Positions 36,595-44,866 of a DNA stretch of 63,046 nt are shown one piece after another. Where the stretch lies: NCBI GenBank assembly GCA_013823855.1, contig PNMW01000031.1:1-63046 (forward strand), read 5' to 3'. A program made the translations under genes and the position numbers. The notes under the pieces were generated by a model, which searched no databases, was not told the DNA's origin, and saw only the letters and a program-made list of their open reading frames with translations. The first letter of the stretch is position 1. Each line of letters opens with the position of its first letter. The DNA is from Lysobacteraceae bacterium. GTDB taxonomy: Bacteria; Pseudomonadota; Gammaproteobacteria; Nevskiales; Nevskiaceae.

Positions 36595-36949
36595 CGATGG
36601 ACGTGCTGGAAAGTCAGTGCGGAAAAGGCTTGACAAGGCGATGCGGACGCGACCCGCGACGGGCAGTTATGCACACCGAAAAAGCGATATCGCCGCAAAG
36701 CCCCGTGGTTGCGACACAATTCTGTCAAAAAGCCTGAAAAACACGATAAATATTTGAAAAACATAAAGAAACTGTCATGGTCAGAAATTAGGCGCAACGC
36801 TGAAAATCCATGACGGGACCGTTACTTACGGTGCCTCCCCAAGGCTTGTTCACAAGCTTATCCACAGAATCTGTGTGTGAACTGATCTTTTCCATAGATT
36901 TCAGTGGTTAAGCCGCAAGTCTTGAGATGATGACGAGTTCTGCCCTCAA
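36595..36949. other. AT-rich intergenic stretch between thiD and mtgA
   Basis: No gene is seen. The part from about 36700 to 36800 is clearly more AT-rich than anything nearby (AAAAACACGATAAATATTTG and similar). The part from 36846 to 36896 holds DnaA-box-like 9-mers and the palindrome CACAGA-A-TCTGTG at 36862-36874. A thiD promoter is expected here on the minus strand, but I could not define it. Confidence 0.5.
36846..36896. promoter_or_regulatory. Possible DnaA-box cluster
   Basis: TTATCCACA at 36858-36866 is a perfect strong DnaA box. TTGTTCACA at 36846-36854 differs from the TTATnCACA consensus at one position, and TTTTCCATA at 36888-36896 is a weaker match, all in the same orientation. 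The first two are spaced 12 bases apart. One exact 9-mer can occur by chance, so the cluster rather than the single box carries the argument. Confidence 0.4.
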
Positions 36950-37630
36950 TCAGTGCATATCGTTCAGGTAACTGCTGCCAAGTGCGTTCATCTGGCTTTC
37001 GATATGACTGGCGCGGCCGAGCACGTAGGCGGACGGCCGATCGACCCTCAGACGCACCGGGTTCGGCAGCACCGCGGCCAGCACGGCGGCCTCCCGGCGG
37101 GTCAGCCGCGATGCCGGCTTGCGGAAGTAGGCCTGGGCGGCCGCTTCGACACCATAGATGCCGGGGCCGAACTGGGCGATGTTCAGATAGACTTCCAGCA
37201 CCCGGCGCTTTGGCCAGAGTGCTTCGATCAGCAGGGTGTAGCCGACTTCCAGCGCCTTGCGGACATACGAGCGGCCGGACCACAGGAACAGGTTCTTGGC
37301 GGTCTGCTGGCTGATCGTCGAGGCGCCCCGCACCCGCCGCGAGCGCTTGTTGTGGTCGAGCGCCTTGTCGATCGCCTCGAAATCGAAGCCCCAATGCTCG
37401 GGAAACTTCTGGTCTTCAGCGGCGACCATCGCCAGCGGGGCCGCGGCTGAGATCTTTTCCCACGGCACCCAGTCGTAGCGGACCTCGGGCGCATCGGACG
37501 CCAGCATGAAGGCGCTGGTGAACGGCGGCACCACGCGCAGGATCAGCACCTGCAGTACCGCGAACGCCGCGAACAGCAGCGGCGAGACGGCCAGCCAGAA
37601 CAGCCAGCGGCGGCGACGCAGGCGGCGCAT
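36950..37630 (-). CDS. mtgA: Monofunctional biosynthetic peptidoglycan transglycosylase
   Basis: MtgA polymerises lipid II into glycan strands. The 226-residue protein has one N-terminal anchor helix ([23 protein letters not shown]) and a single GT51 domain. The catalytic glutamate lies in [20 protein letters not shown] near residue 70, and further motifs are [63 protein letters not shown] and [15 protein letters not shown]. No transpeptidase domain follows, as expected. The gene starts at the base where the upstream TRIC-type gene ends. Confidence 0.95.
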   Translation of the reverse strand: MRRLRRRRWLFWLAVSPLLFAAFAVLQVLILRVVPPFTSAFMLASDAPEVRYDWVPWEKISAAAPLAMVAAEDQKFPEHWGFDFEAIDKALDHNKRSRRVRGASTISQQTAKNLFLWSGRSYVRKALEVGYTLLIEALWPKRRVLEVYLNIAQFGPGIYGVEAAAQAYFRKPASRLTRREAAVLAAVLPNPVRLRVDRPSAYVLGRASHIESQMNALGSSYLNDMH

Positions 37631-38262
37631 CAGTCCTGGCTCCGGTCGGGCGCGTCGGGCAGCGAGTACACCGGCAGCGACCAGTTCCAGACGATGGCGC
37701 CGAAACGGAAGCCGGCAACGGTCAGCATGCCGGTGATCGTCGCCGGCCAGCGGCTGAGCCCGATTTCCAGCAGCAGCACGTAGACCGAGGCGCCGACGAT
37801 CACCGCCACCGCATACAACTGCCCCTTGCGCAGGATCATCGGGATCTCGTTGCACAGCACGTCGCGCAGCAGGCCGCCGAAGGCGCCGGTGATGGTGGCC
37901 ATGATCACCGCGATCAGTCCGGAATGACCGGCGGTGATCGCCACCTGGGCGCCGGCGATCGAAAAGAAGGCGAGGCCGAGCGCATCGGCGATCTGCAGCA
38001 TCTGCAGCGGTGGCCGCATCCAGCGGGTGTAAGGAATGGTCGCCAGCGCAGCGAGCACGATCACCACGACGTACATCGGGTTGCCGATCCAGAACACCGG
38101 ATTGCGGTCGAGCAGGATGTCGCGGATGGTGCCGCCGCCGGTCGCGGTGACCAGGGCGATGATCACCACGCCGAGCACGTCGAGGCTCTTGCGGCCGGCC
38201 GCCAGCGCGCCGCTGATCGCGAAGACGGCGACACCGGCGTAGTCGAGGAGATGCAGGATCAT
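37630..38262 (-). CDS. Trimeric intracellular cation channel (TRIC/YadS) family protein
   Basis: The 210-residue protein has about seven hydrophobic segments in two glycine-rich repeats. The first contains [47 protein letters not shown] and the second [14 protein letters not shown] with [17 protein letters not shown]. This internal duplication and the GGG-RD/GG-LRD motifs are diagnostic of bacterial TRIC (UPF0126) channels, which conduct monovalent cations. Its stop shares a base with the mtgA start. The physiological role is unknown. Confidence 0.9.
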   Translation of the reverse strand: MILHLLDYAGVAVFAISGALAAGRKSLDVLGVVIIALVTATGGGTIRDILLDRNPVFWIGNPMYVVVIVLAALATIPYTRWMRPPLQMLQIADALGLAFFSIAGAQVAITAGHSGLIAVIMATITGAFGGLLRDVLCNEIPMILRKGQLYAVAVIVGASVYVLLLEIGLSRWPATITGMLTVAGFRFGAIVWNWSLPVYSLPDAPDRSQD

Positions 38263-38392
38263 GCGGCCGGCAGCTTAAGCCGATCGCGGTACCCTGCGGC
38301 AAGCCCGACACGATGTCGTCGGTGGCGGACGCTGGTGGCGCCGACCGCGGCGCGGCCGGACAAGGCGGAACGGGATCCGGCTGCCCGCGTCG

Positions 38393-39247
38393 TCAGGCCG
38401 GCAGACCGAGCTGCTTCCACAGCCGCATCGTCGGTTCGACCTGGTTCAGCGTGTAGAAGTGAATGCCTGGCGCGCCGCCTTTCAGCACGGTTTCGCAAAG
38501 CCTGCCGACCACCTCGACACCGAAGTCCTGCAGCGCCGCCTTGTCGTCCTGCAGCTGCTCCAGGCGCAGGCGCACCCAGCGGGGGATATCGGCGCCGCAG
38601 GCGGCCGAGAAGCGGGTCAGCTGGGCATGGTTGGTGATCGGCATGATGCCGGCGATCACCGGAATGCTGATCGCCGCGCGCGCGCAGCGTTCGAGGAAGT
38701 CGAAATAGGCGTCGGCGACGTAGAAATACTGGGTGATCGCGGCATGGGCGCCGGCATCGACCTTGCGCCGGAAGGCGTCGAAGTCGGCGTCCGGGTGCCT
38801 CGCCTGCGGATGCATCTCCGGATAGGCGGCGACTTCCAGCTGGAAGCTGTCGCCATGCCGCTCGCGGATGAACGACACCAGCTCGTTCGCGTAGTGGAAG
38901 TCGCCGGGCGCGCCGGTGCCGATCGCGGTGGCCGGCAGATCGCCACGCAGCGCGACGATGCGCTTGACGCCCGCGGCCTTGTAGCGATCGAGCAGGGCGG
39001 CGATCCGGGCACGCGAGGAGCCGACGCAAGTCAGATGCGGGGCGGCTTCGATGCCGGTTTTCTCGACCACCTTGACCACGGTGTCGTAGGTACCGTCCTG
39101 GTCCGAGCCGCCGGCGCCGTAGGTCACCGAGAAGTACTTCGGCTTCACCGCCGCCAGCGATGCCGCGATGCCGGGCAGCTTGGCCACACCTTCCGGCGTG
39201 CGCGGCGGGAACAGCTCGAAGGAGAACTGGAGTGGGTGCGGGCTCAT
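38393..39247 (-). CDS. metF: 5,10-methylenetetrahydrofolate reductase
   Basis: MetF makes 5-methyltetrahydrofolate for methionine synthesis. The 284-residue product shows FSFELFPPRTPEG, the FAD motif YFSVTYGAGGSDQDGT, PHLTCVGSSRARI, VALRGDLP and PDADFDAFRRKVDAGAHAAITQYFYVADAYFDFLERC, ending GIHFYTLNQVEPTMRLWKQL. The start at 39247 is the family start. It follows the metallo-hydrolase gene by 28 bases and may be reached by transcription from the ahcY promoter, although a terminator lies between. Confidence 0.95.
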   Translation of the reverse strand: MSPHPLQFSFELFPPRTPEGVAKLPGIAASLAAVKPKYFSVTYGAGGSDQDGTYDTVVKVVEKTGIEAAPHLTCVGSSRARIAALLDRYKAAGVKRIVALRGDLPATAIGTGAPGDFHYANELVSFIRERHGDSFQLEVAAYPEMHPQARHPDADFDAFRRKVDAGAHAAITQYFYVADAYFDFLERCARAAISIPVIAGIMPITNHAQLTRFSAACGADIPRWVRLRLEQLQDDKAALQDFGVEVVGRLCETVLKGGAPGIHFYTLNQVEPTMRLWKQLGLPA

Positions 39248-39275
39248 GTCGGCGATTCGTGTCTGCGGAGAGCGC

Positions 39276-40097
39276 TCACGCAGTCCGGCCAGCATCACGA
39301 GCAAGCTCGTGCGGGCAGTGGGCGCTGTTGAGCGTGACGCCGCCGGCCGCATTCAGCGCGGCGAGGCGGGCCTGATTGGCCTTGCGCGCCCGGTTGTCGA
39401 CGGCGAGCAGGGTCTGGAACACGCCGAGGCCGGTCGGGCTGCGTGGCATCGCGCCGACCTCGGTATGGAAGAAATAGGCATCGCCGCAATGCAGCGCCCA
39501 GCCGTCGCCGGCATGGACCGCCACGCCGACATGGCCGCGGGTATGGCCGGCCAGCGGTACCAGCAAGAGCTCGTCGTCGCTGCCGGCGTTGCCCAGCGCC
39601 CGCACCGCCTCGAAGCCGTTCCAGCGCTCGCCGCCGAGCGCGTGCTGCTGCCAGCGCGGGCCGTGCGACCACAGTCGCGACTCGTAGCGCTGCTTCTCGA
39701 TCAGCGTCGCCGGGGCTTCGGCGGCGGCCAGTTCCGGGGCATGGATATGCACCGTGGCGTCGGGGAAATCGGCCAGCGCACCGGCGTGATCGAAATCGAG
39801 ATGGGTGACGACGATGTCGCGCACGTCCTCGGGCCGGAAGCCGAGCGCCCGCACCTGCGCCAGCGCGGTTTCCGCGCGATCGAGCTTTGGCCGCATCAGC
39901 GCCCGCAGGTGGCCGTGGACCATGCCGTCGACCTGGGCGGTGCCGAGCCCGGTATCGACCAGGGTCAGGCCGTTGCGGCCCTCGATCAGCCAGACATGGC
40001 AGACGATCTTCGCCGGTTCCAGCCAGCCGCCTTCGCCCTGCATCAGGCGCCGGCCATGCGGGCACATCGAGCCACAGTTCAGATGATGGATATGCAC
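39276..40097 (-). CDS. Metallo-beta-lactamase-fold hydrolase
   Basis: The 273-residue product has the metal motif THLDFDHAGAL (a THxDxDH variant of HxHxDH) near residue 99, LVDTGLG before it, LAGHTRGHVGVAV and CGDAYFF after it, and a C-terminal histidine in LNSAHCPHE. This places it in the lactonase/glyoxalase II-like branch of the family. A quorum-quenching or lactonase function would be a guess. It lies between ahcY and metF on the same strand, which suggests a role in one-carbon or SAM-cycle metabolism, but no direct evidence is visible. Confidence 0.82.
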   Translation of the reverse strand: MHIHHLNCGSMCPHGRRLMQGEGGWLEPAKIVCHVWLIEGRNGLTLVDTGLGTAQVDGMVHGHLRALMRPKLDRAETALAQVRALGFRPEDVRDIVVTHLDFDHAGALADFPDATVHIHAPELAAAEAPATLIEKQRYESRLWSHGPRWQQHALGGERWNGFEAVRALGNAGSDDELLLVPLAGHTRGHVGVAVHAGDGWALHCGDAYFFHTEVGAMPRSPTGLGVFQTLLAVDNRARKANQARLAALNAAGGVTLNSAHCPHELARDAGRTA

Positions 40098-40116
40098 CGG
40101 TTCCCCCTGAAGAAAA

Positions 40117-40144
40117 AGGCGACGGCGTCTGCACGCCGTCGCCC
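40117..40144 (-). terminator. Rho-independent terminator after ahcY
   Basis: On the minus strand, GGCGACGGCGT and ACGCCGTCGCC form an 11-bp stem around GCAG and are followed by TTTTTC. It lies 26 bases beyond the ahcY stop, so the metallo-hydrolase and metF depend on read-through or another promoter. Confidence 0.85.
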
Positions 40145-40170
40145 CTGTTCACATGGTGCCGCAGCCGGAC

Positions 40171-41634
40171 TCAGTAGCGGTAGTGATCCGGCTTGTAAGG
40201 ACCTTCGACCGGCACGCCGAGGTAGTCGGCCTGGGCCGGCGTCAGCTTGGTCAGCTTGACGCCGATCTGCTCCAGATGCAGCGCCGCCACTTCCTCGTCG
40301 AGCTTCTTCGGCAGGCGGTAGACCTGCTTGGCGTAGACGTCCTTGTTCTTCCAGAGGTCGATCGCGGCCAGCGTCTGGTTGCTGAACGAGTTCGACATCA
40401 CGAACGCCGGGTGGCCATGGGCGCAGCCCAGGTTGATCAGGCGGCCTTCGGCGAGGATGTAGATGCTGCGGCCGGTGTCGCTGAAGGTGTAGCGGTCGAC
40501 CTGCGGCTTGATCTGGTCGCGCGAGGCCGAGGTGTCCTGGTTCAGGCGATCCATCTGGATCTCGTTGTCGAAGTGGCCGATGTTGCAGACCAGCGCGTTG
40601 TTCTTCATCGCCTTCATGTGCTCGAGGCTGATGATGTCGCGGTTGCCGGTGGCCGAGACGTAGATGTCGGCGAACGGCAGCACGTCTTCGATGGTCTTCA
40701 CTTCGAAGCCTTCCATCGCCGCCTGCAGGGCATTGATCGGATCGACTTCGGAGACGATCACGCGAGCGCCGAGACCGCGCAGCGAGTGCGCCGAACCCTT
40801 GCCGACATCGCCGTAGCCGGCGACGAAGGCGACCTTGCCGGCGATCATCAGATCGGTGGCGCGCTTGATGCCGTCGGCCAGCGATTCGCGGCAGCCGTAC
40901 AGGTTGTCGAACTTGGATTTGGTGACCGAGTCGTTGACGTTGATCGCCGGCACCAGCAGCTTGCCGGCTTCGAACATCTGGTACAGGCGATGCACACCGG
41001 TGGTGGTTTCTTCGGCGACCCCGCGCCAGGCGGCGGCGACCTTGGTCCAGTAGCCCGGACGCTCGGTCCTGGTCCGGCGCAGCAGGTCCTTGATCACCTG
41101 CTCTTCGTGGTTGCCGGACAGGGTGTCGATCCAGTCCGAGCCGGCTTCCATCTCGACACCCTTGTGGATCAGCAGCGTGACATCGCCGCCGTCGTCGATC
41201 ACCAGTTCCGGGCCGCCCAGCGATCCGTCCGGCAGCACGTGGGTGACGCAGTCCAGCGTGCAGTCCCAGTATTCCTCGAGGGTTTCGCCCTTCCACGCGA
41301 ACACCGGCGTGCCGGCGGCGGCGACTGCGGCCGCGGCGTCGTCCTGGGTCGAAAAGATGTTGCACGAGGCCCAGCGCACGTCGCCGCCGAGCGCCTTCAG
41401 CGTCTCGAGCAGCACGGCGGTTTCCTTGGTCATGTGCAGCGAGCCGGTGACGCGCACGCCTTTGAGCGGCTGCAGCGGCGCGTACTTCTTGCGGATCGCC
41501 ATCAGGCCGGGCATTTCCTCCTCGGCCATGCGGATGCGCTTGCGGCCGAATTCGGCCAGCGACAAGTCGCGGACCTTGAAGTCGGCGACGCCATTCTTGT
41601 GCGGGGTGGTGACGGGGTTGATCACAGCACTCAT
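40171..41634 (-). CDS. ahcY: Adenosylhomocysteinase
   Basis: AhcY hydrolyses S-adenosylhomocysteine to adenosine and homocysteine with bound NAD. The 487-residue product has [40 protein letters not shown] and the NAD loop [20 protein letters not shown] near residue 270. Other motifs are [20 protein letters not shown] and the C-terminal [16 protein letters not shown] with the conserved lysine and tyrosine. The insertion after TTGVHRLY is normal for the long bacterial form. Translation starts at 41634, downstream of an SAH riboswitch, so the gene should be switched on by its own substrate. Confidence 0.97.
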   Translation of the reverse strand: MSAVINPVTTPHKNGVADFKVRDLSLAEFGRKRIRMAEEEMPGLMAIRKKYAPLQPLKGVRVTGSLHMTKETAVLLETLKALGGDVRWASCNIFSTQDDAAAAVAAAGTPVFAWKGETLEEYWDCTLDCVTHVLPDGSLGGPELVIDDGGDVTLLIHKGVEMEAGSDWIDTLSGNHEEQVIKDLLRRTRTERPGYWTKVAAAWRGVAEETTTGVHRLYQMFEAGKLLVPAINVNDSVTKSKFDNLYGCRESLADGIKRATDLMIAGKVAFVAGYGDVGKGSAHSLRGLGARVIVSEVDPINALQAAMEGFEVKTIEDVLPFADIYVSATGNRDIISLEHMKAMKNNALVCNIGHFDNEIQMDRLNQDTSASRDQIKPQVDRYTFSDTGRSIYILAEGRLINLGCAHGHPAFVMSNSFSNQTLAAIDLWKNKDVYAKQVYRLPKKLDEEVAALHLEQIGVKLTKLTPAQADYLGVPVEGPYKPDHYRY

Positions 41635-41678
41635 TGGTATCGCTCCAGAGTTCAATTCGGTGGGAATTCGATCGGAAC

Positions 41679-41751
41679 GGGCGCCGTTGCTGCCATCTCA
41701 CCGGTGAGCCTGGCCGTCATCGCGTGGCGACGGTCGCAGCGCCCCTCACAG
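41679..41751 (-). promoter_or_regulatory. S-adenosylhomocysteine (SAH) riboswitch upstream of ahcY
   Basis: Read on the minus strand, the segment contains the conserved SAH-riboswitch core. GTGAGGGGCGCTGCGACC is followed by a short hairpin (CGTCGCCACGCGATGACG), then GCCAGGCTCAC. That closes the P1 helix with GTGAG, and CAACGGCGCCC then pairs with the GGGGCGCTG part as the pseudoknot. It lies about 45 bases before the ahcY start. SAH riboswitches turn on expression when SAH accumulates. Confidence 0.9.
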
Positions 41752-41767
41752 GTCGTGGGGACGAGTA

Positions 41768-41785
41768 TATCCGCCTATGCGGATA
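41768..41785. promoter_or_regulatory. Inverted repeat in the ahcY promoter region
   Basis: TATCCGC-CTAT-GCGGATA is a perfect 7-bp inverted repeat that touches the TATACT -10 candidate of ahcY. Two direct copies of the same half-site GCGGATA occur upstream of metK at 59309-59323. A repressor site is likely. A SahR-type regulator is a candidate, but I cannot verify its motif. Confidence 0.5.
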
Positions 41786-41959
41786 AAGAGATAGACCGTC
41801 AACCTGCGCGAGTGCGCCGCCTCCACGGCAACCGCAACGGCTTTCCCTGCGCTGAGGCGCGGGGGCAGAAGCAAGGACGCGGAAAAGCGAAGCTCGCGGT
41901 GGGGGTTGCATTCGATCTGCGGCGACACCGGGAAGACAATTCAGCTGCGTGCGGTCAAA

Positions 41960-41972
41960 ATAACGACGTTAT
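41960..41972. promoter_or_regulatory. Operator of TetR regulator 1 (autoregulation site)
   Basis: ATAACG-A-CGTTAT is a near-perfect palindrome 16 bases before the TetR start codon. The same motif (ATAACGAYGTTAT) occurs twice in front of the next gene at 42795-42829, which is what an autoregulated TetR regulator would be expected to show. Confidence 0.75.
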
Positions 41973-41988
41973 AGGACGAATTTCAAAA

Positions 41989-42714
41989 ATGGCCACGCTT
42001 CGCGAGTCACCGCAAATCCGCAGCAAGCTGATCAATACCGCTACTCGACTGCTCGCGCAGCAGGGACCATCGGCGATCCAGGCCCGCGCCATCGCCAAGG
42101 AAGCGGGGGTGTCGACGATGGTCGTCTACAGCACTTTCGGCGGCATGCCGGATCTGCTTCGCGCCGTGGCGGATGCGGGCTATCGAGCGCTGGTCGCCGC
42201 CTTCGATGAAATGCCCCGTACCGACGACGCGGTGGCCGACATCTTCCGCATGGCACTGGCCTACCGGGCGATCGCCCGAGCCAACCCGCATCTTTACGAC
42301 CTGATGTTCGGGCTGTCGACGCGCGGTCAGTACCGCGCCATCGAACTGGAGGCGGCTGCCAATCGCGACGCCGAATCCGCCCCTTACCAGTTGACCTACG
42401 GCTATCTGGTCAAGGCCGCCGCGCGTCTGGTCGAAGCCGGGCGCGTTCGTGCCGACGATCCTGAAGTGATTGCCGCGCAGTTGTGGAGCTATGTGCACGG
42501 TTTCATCAGCCTCGAACTGAGCGGCTATTTCGCGCATCTCGGCGATTGCGTGCACAAGGTGCTGCTGCCGCTCGGCATCAACATGGTGGTCGGGCTCGGC
42601 GATACCCCTGCCGCTGCCACGGCTTCGGTTGCCGCTGCGGCCGAGGCGCTGAAGCCGCCGGCGAATACGACCGCTGCCGCTCGACGCAAGACGCGAGCGA
42701 AGCCGGCTGCCTGA
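41989..42714 (+). CDS. TetR/AcrR family transcriptional regulator 1
   Basis: The 241-residue protein has an N-terminal TetR helix-turn-helix (INTATRLLAQQGPSAIQARAIAKEAGVSTMVVYSTFGGMPDLLRAV, residues about 15-60). Its C-terminal ligand domain resembles the WHG type (ALAYRAIARANPHLYDLMFG, LWSYVHGFISLEL) and is followed by an alanine- and lysine-rich tail. The start at 41989 puts MATLRESPQIRSKLI at the N-terminus. Its operator-like palindrome lies just upstream and in two copies before the enoyl-CoA hydratase gene, so it probably represses itself and the downstream catabolic operon until an acyl-CoA or related ligand binds. Confidence 0.9.
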   Translation: MATLRESPQIRSKLINTATRLLAQQGPSAIQARAIAKEAGVSTMVVYSTFGGMPDLLRAVADAGYRALVAAFDEMPRTDDAVADIFRMALAYRAIARANPHLYDLMFGLSTRGQYRAIELEAAANRDAESAPYQLTYGYLVKAAARLVEAGRVRADDPEVIAAQLWSYVHGFISLELSGYFAHLGDCVHKVLLPLGINMVVGLGDTPAAATASVAAAAEALKPPANTTAAARRKTRAKPAA

Positions 42715-42794
42715 TCGGGCGGCAGCGGTATCGCTCGGCAGGGCGCGGTTCACCACTCGATCAAAGCACTGAATCGAAAAGCTTGCAGCTTGAA

Positions 42795-42829
42795 AATAAC
42801 GATGTTATCGTCTCTGTAACATCGTTATT
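42795..42829. promoter_or_regulatory. Double operator of TetR regulator 1 before the enoyl-CoA hydratase operon
   Basis: AATAACGATGTTA at 42795-42807 and its exact reverse complement TAACATCGTTATT at 42817-42829 are separated by nine bases. Each arm is itself a palindromic ATAACGATGTTAT-type site. Their centres are 20 bases apart, two helical turns, so two TetR dimers could bind on one face. The start codon lies 31 bases further on. Confidence 0.85.
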
Positions 42830-42860
42830 GACGATGCCCGAACCACCGAGGAGCCCAGAG

Positions 42861-43835
42861 ATGGCCAAGACCCCGACGCTGCAAGCACGCCTTGAAACCG
42901 AGACCCGCGACTCCGTGATGATCGTGCGGCTCGATGGCGGCCCGCTGGGACTGATCGGTCTCGACATGACCAACCAGCTGTCCGACCTGCTGGACCAGCT
43001 GGAGTCCGATACCGCGATCCGGGCCGTGGTGTTCACCGGGACGCATGAAGGACGATTCCTCAGCCACGCCGATGTCCGCTGGCTGCAGGAGGGTGGCAAA
43101 AGCATTCCGCTGCTGCCGCGTGGCGTGGCATCGGCGGTTGCGCATACCTCGAAGGCGATTCGTGGCGTGCCGGTCGTCGAGCAGTTGGCAGCACTGACCC
43201 CGCTGGACGGCGGCATGCAGCTCGACAAGCTGCATGAAACCTTCATGCGCATGAACCGCTGCGGCGTCATCTTCATTGCCGCACTGAACGGCTCTGCGCT
43301 GGGGCTGGGCAGCGAGTTCGCACAGGCCTGCGACATGCGACTGATGGCCGATGGCGACTACTTCATCGGCCAGCCGGAAGTGCTGCTCGGCTTCGCACCC
43401 GGTGGCGGCGGCACCCAGCGTCTGACTCGACTCGTCGGCGCGCACAAGGCGCTGATGCTGATGCTCGAAGGCCGGCCGCTGTCGCCCGCGAAGGCGCTGG
43501 AAATCGGCTGGATCGACGAAGTGGTGGCGCCCGAGGCGCTGCTCGATCGCGCGGTCGAGATGGGCCGCTATTTCGGTTCTCGACCGAGGGGTGCGATCGA
43601 AGCGATCAAGCGCTCGGTCTATATCGGCAGTTTCAAGTCGCTGGAAGAAGGCCTGCATGTCGAGCGCACCGAGTTCATCAATTCGTCGCCGACCGCGCCC
43701 GCGCAGGCGCTGATGGTCGAGTACCTCGCGCGGACCGACCGTGAAGGGGAACTGCCGTTCTACGACCCCGCCACTTACGAAAGATCGCTGGCGGAAGGTC
43801 ATCTGCCGCTGCCAGTCACCGTGCCGGGAATGTAA
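42861..43835 (+). CDS. Enoyl-CoA hydratase/isomerase (crotonase family)
   Basis: The 324-residue product is a crotonase-fold enzyme. It shows AVVFTGTHEGRFLSHADVRWL with the first oxyanion loop, NGSALGLGSEFAQACDMRLMADG with the second, and GQPEVLLGFAPGGGGTQRLTRLVG with the usual catalytic glutamate near residue 173. It is longer than a simple hydratase (about 260) because of an insert at about residues 75-125 and a C-terminal tail. AGGAG at 42848-42852 supports the ATG at 42861. It is the first gene of the operon behind the TetR double operator. Confidence 0.88.
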   Translation: MAKTPTLQARLETETRDSVMIVRLDGGPLGLIGLDMTNQLSDLLDQLESDTAIRAVVFTGTHEGRFLSHADVRWLQEGGKSIPLLPRGVASAVAHTSKAIRGVPVVEQLAALTPLDGGMQLDKLHETFMRMNRCGVIFIAALNGSALGLGSEFAQACDMRLMADGDYFIGQPEVLLGFAPGGGGTQRLTRLVGAHKALMLMLEGRPLSPAKALEIGWIDEVVAPEALLDRAVEMGRYFGSRPRGAIEAIKRSVYIGSFKSLEEGLHVERTEFINSSPTAPAQALMVEYLARTDREGELPFYDPATYERSLAEGHLPLPVTVPGM

Positions 43836-43887
43836 GGGCTGTCAACCGCTGGATGTGATTCGCAAACATTGCTTGGAGGAGACCGTC

Positions 43888-44832
43888 ATGAGCAAAGCAG
43901 ATTCCACGGCACAGCCGACCCGCTACAAAGTCATCCGCAAGGACACTCGCTTCGAATCCGGTGAAACCTACTGCTCGGCCTGGCTTCACCTGCCGGTCGG
44001 TGTGAAGCGCCCGCCAGTCGTGGTGCTCGGCCACGGGCTCGGTGCGGTGCGCGAGATGCGCCTTGATGCGTACTCGGAACGCTTCGCCGCTGCGGGCATC
44101 GCCTCGCTGTCGTTCACCTACCGCTACTTCGGCGATAGCGGCGGCACGCCGAGGCAGCTGATGTCGGTGAACCGCCAGCTCGAGGATTGGGACGCAGCGC
44201 TGGATTTCGCCAAGGGCTGCGCCGAGGTCGACGGCAGCCGCGTGGCGGTCTGGGGTAGTTCGTTCGGCGGCGGCCATGCGATCACGGTCGCCAGCCGGCA
44301 TCCGGAACTGCTGGCGGCGATCAGCCAGTGTCCATTCACCGACGGATTCGCTTCGGCCACCGCACTTGGCCTGAGTTCGATGCTGAAGATCACACCAGTC
44401 GTATTGCGCGATTTCGCAGCAAAGCTACTGAACCGTCCGCCGGTGATGGTGCCGATCTTCGCGGCACCCGGTAGCCCGGCGCTGATGAATGCCCACGACG
44501 CGCTGGACGGCTATCTGGCACTGGTGCCGAAGGGCATGCACTTCGTCAATCACGTGGCGGCGCGGGTGATTCCGGAAATCGCCACCTACCGGCCCGGGCG
44601 TCTGGCCGCCAAGGTGGCAATGCCGATCCTGTTCTGCGTCAGCGAGACCGACACCGTCACGCCGCCGGAGCAGACCATCGCGTTCGTGCGAAAGGCACCG
44701 CACGGCGAGGTGAAGCTCTACTCCGCCGGACATTTCGCGTTCTATCTCGGCGAGGCCTTCGAGCAGCTTGCGGCCGATCAGACGCAGTTCCTGACCCGAC
44801 ACCTGCTGGCTGCACCCCGGCTCCTGATCTGA
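43888..44832 (+). CDS. Alpha/beta hydrolase (S15/DLH-like)
   Basis: The 314-residue product has VVLGHGLGAVREMRLDAYSERFAAAGIASLSFTYRYFGDSGG, the nucleophile elbow VWGSSFGGGHA near residue 129, an acid region ILFCVSETDTVTPPEQ and a histidine in YSAGHFAFY. These are the features of bacterial acetylxylan-esterase/S15-like hydrolases. GGAGGAG upstream (43876-43881) supports the start. It lies 52 bases after the enoyl-CoA hydratase and 34 before the acyl-CoA synthetase, in the same operon. Ester or thioester hydrolysis is likely, with substrate unknown. Confidence 0.83.
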   Translation: MSKADSTAQPTRYKVIRKDTRFESGETYCSAWLHLPVGVKRPPVVVLGHGLGAVREMRLDAYSERFAAAGIASLSFTYRYFGDSGGTPRQLMSVNRQLEDWDAALDFAKGCAEVDGSRVAVWGSSFGGGHAITVASRHPELLAAISQCPFTDGFASATALGLSSMLKITPVVLRDFAAKLLNRPPVMVPIFAAPGSPALMNAHDALDGYLALVPKGMHFVNHVAARVIPEIATYRPGRLAAKVAMPILFCVSETDTVTPPEQTIAFVRKAPHGEVKLYSAGHFAFYLGEAFEQLAADQTQFLTRHLLAAPRLLI

Positions 44833-44866
44833 ACGCCGATCCGCGCCCATTTCCTGGAGAGTAAGC

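Larger units (their letters stand above)
41635..41988. other. Divergent control region between ahcY and the TetR gene
   Basis: No gene is present. From left to right the stretch holds the ahcY leader with its ribosome binding site (41641-41646, TCTGGAGC on the minus strand), an SAH riboswitch (41679-41751), a TATACT -10 candidate on the minus strand (41764-41769), an inverted repeat (41768-41785), about 170 bases with no clear signal, and the TetR operator (41960-41972). Confidence 0.7.

Noticed and set aside
36591..36797. A 68-codon minus-strand frame in the AT-rich gap upstream of thiD.
   Set aside because: It overlaps the thiD start, is rich in phenylalanine because of local AT-richness and lacks a ribosome binding site.
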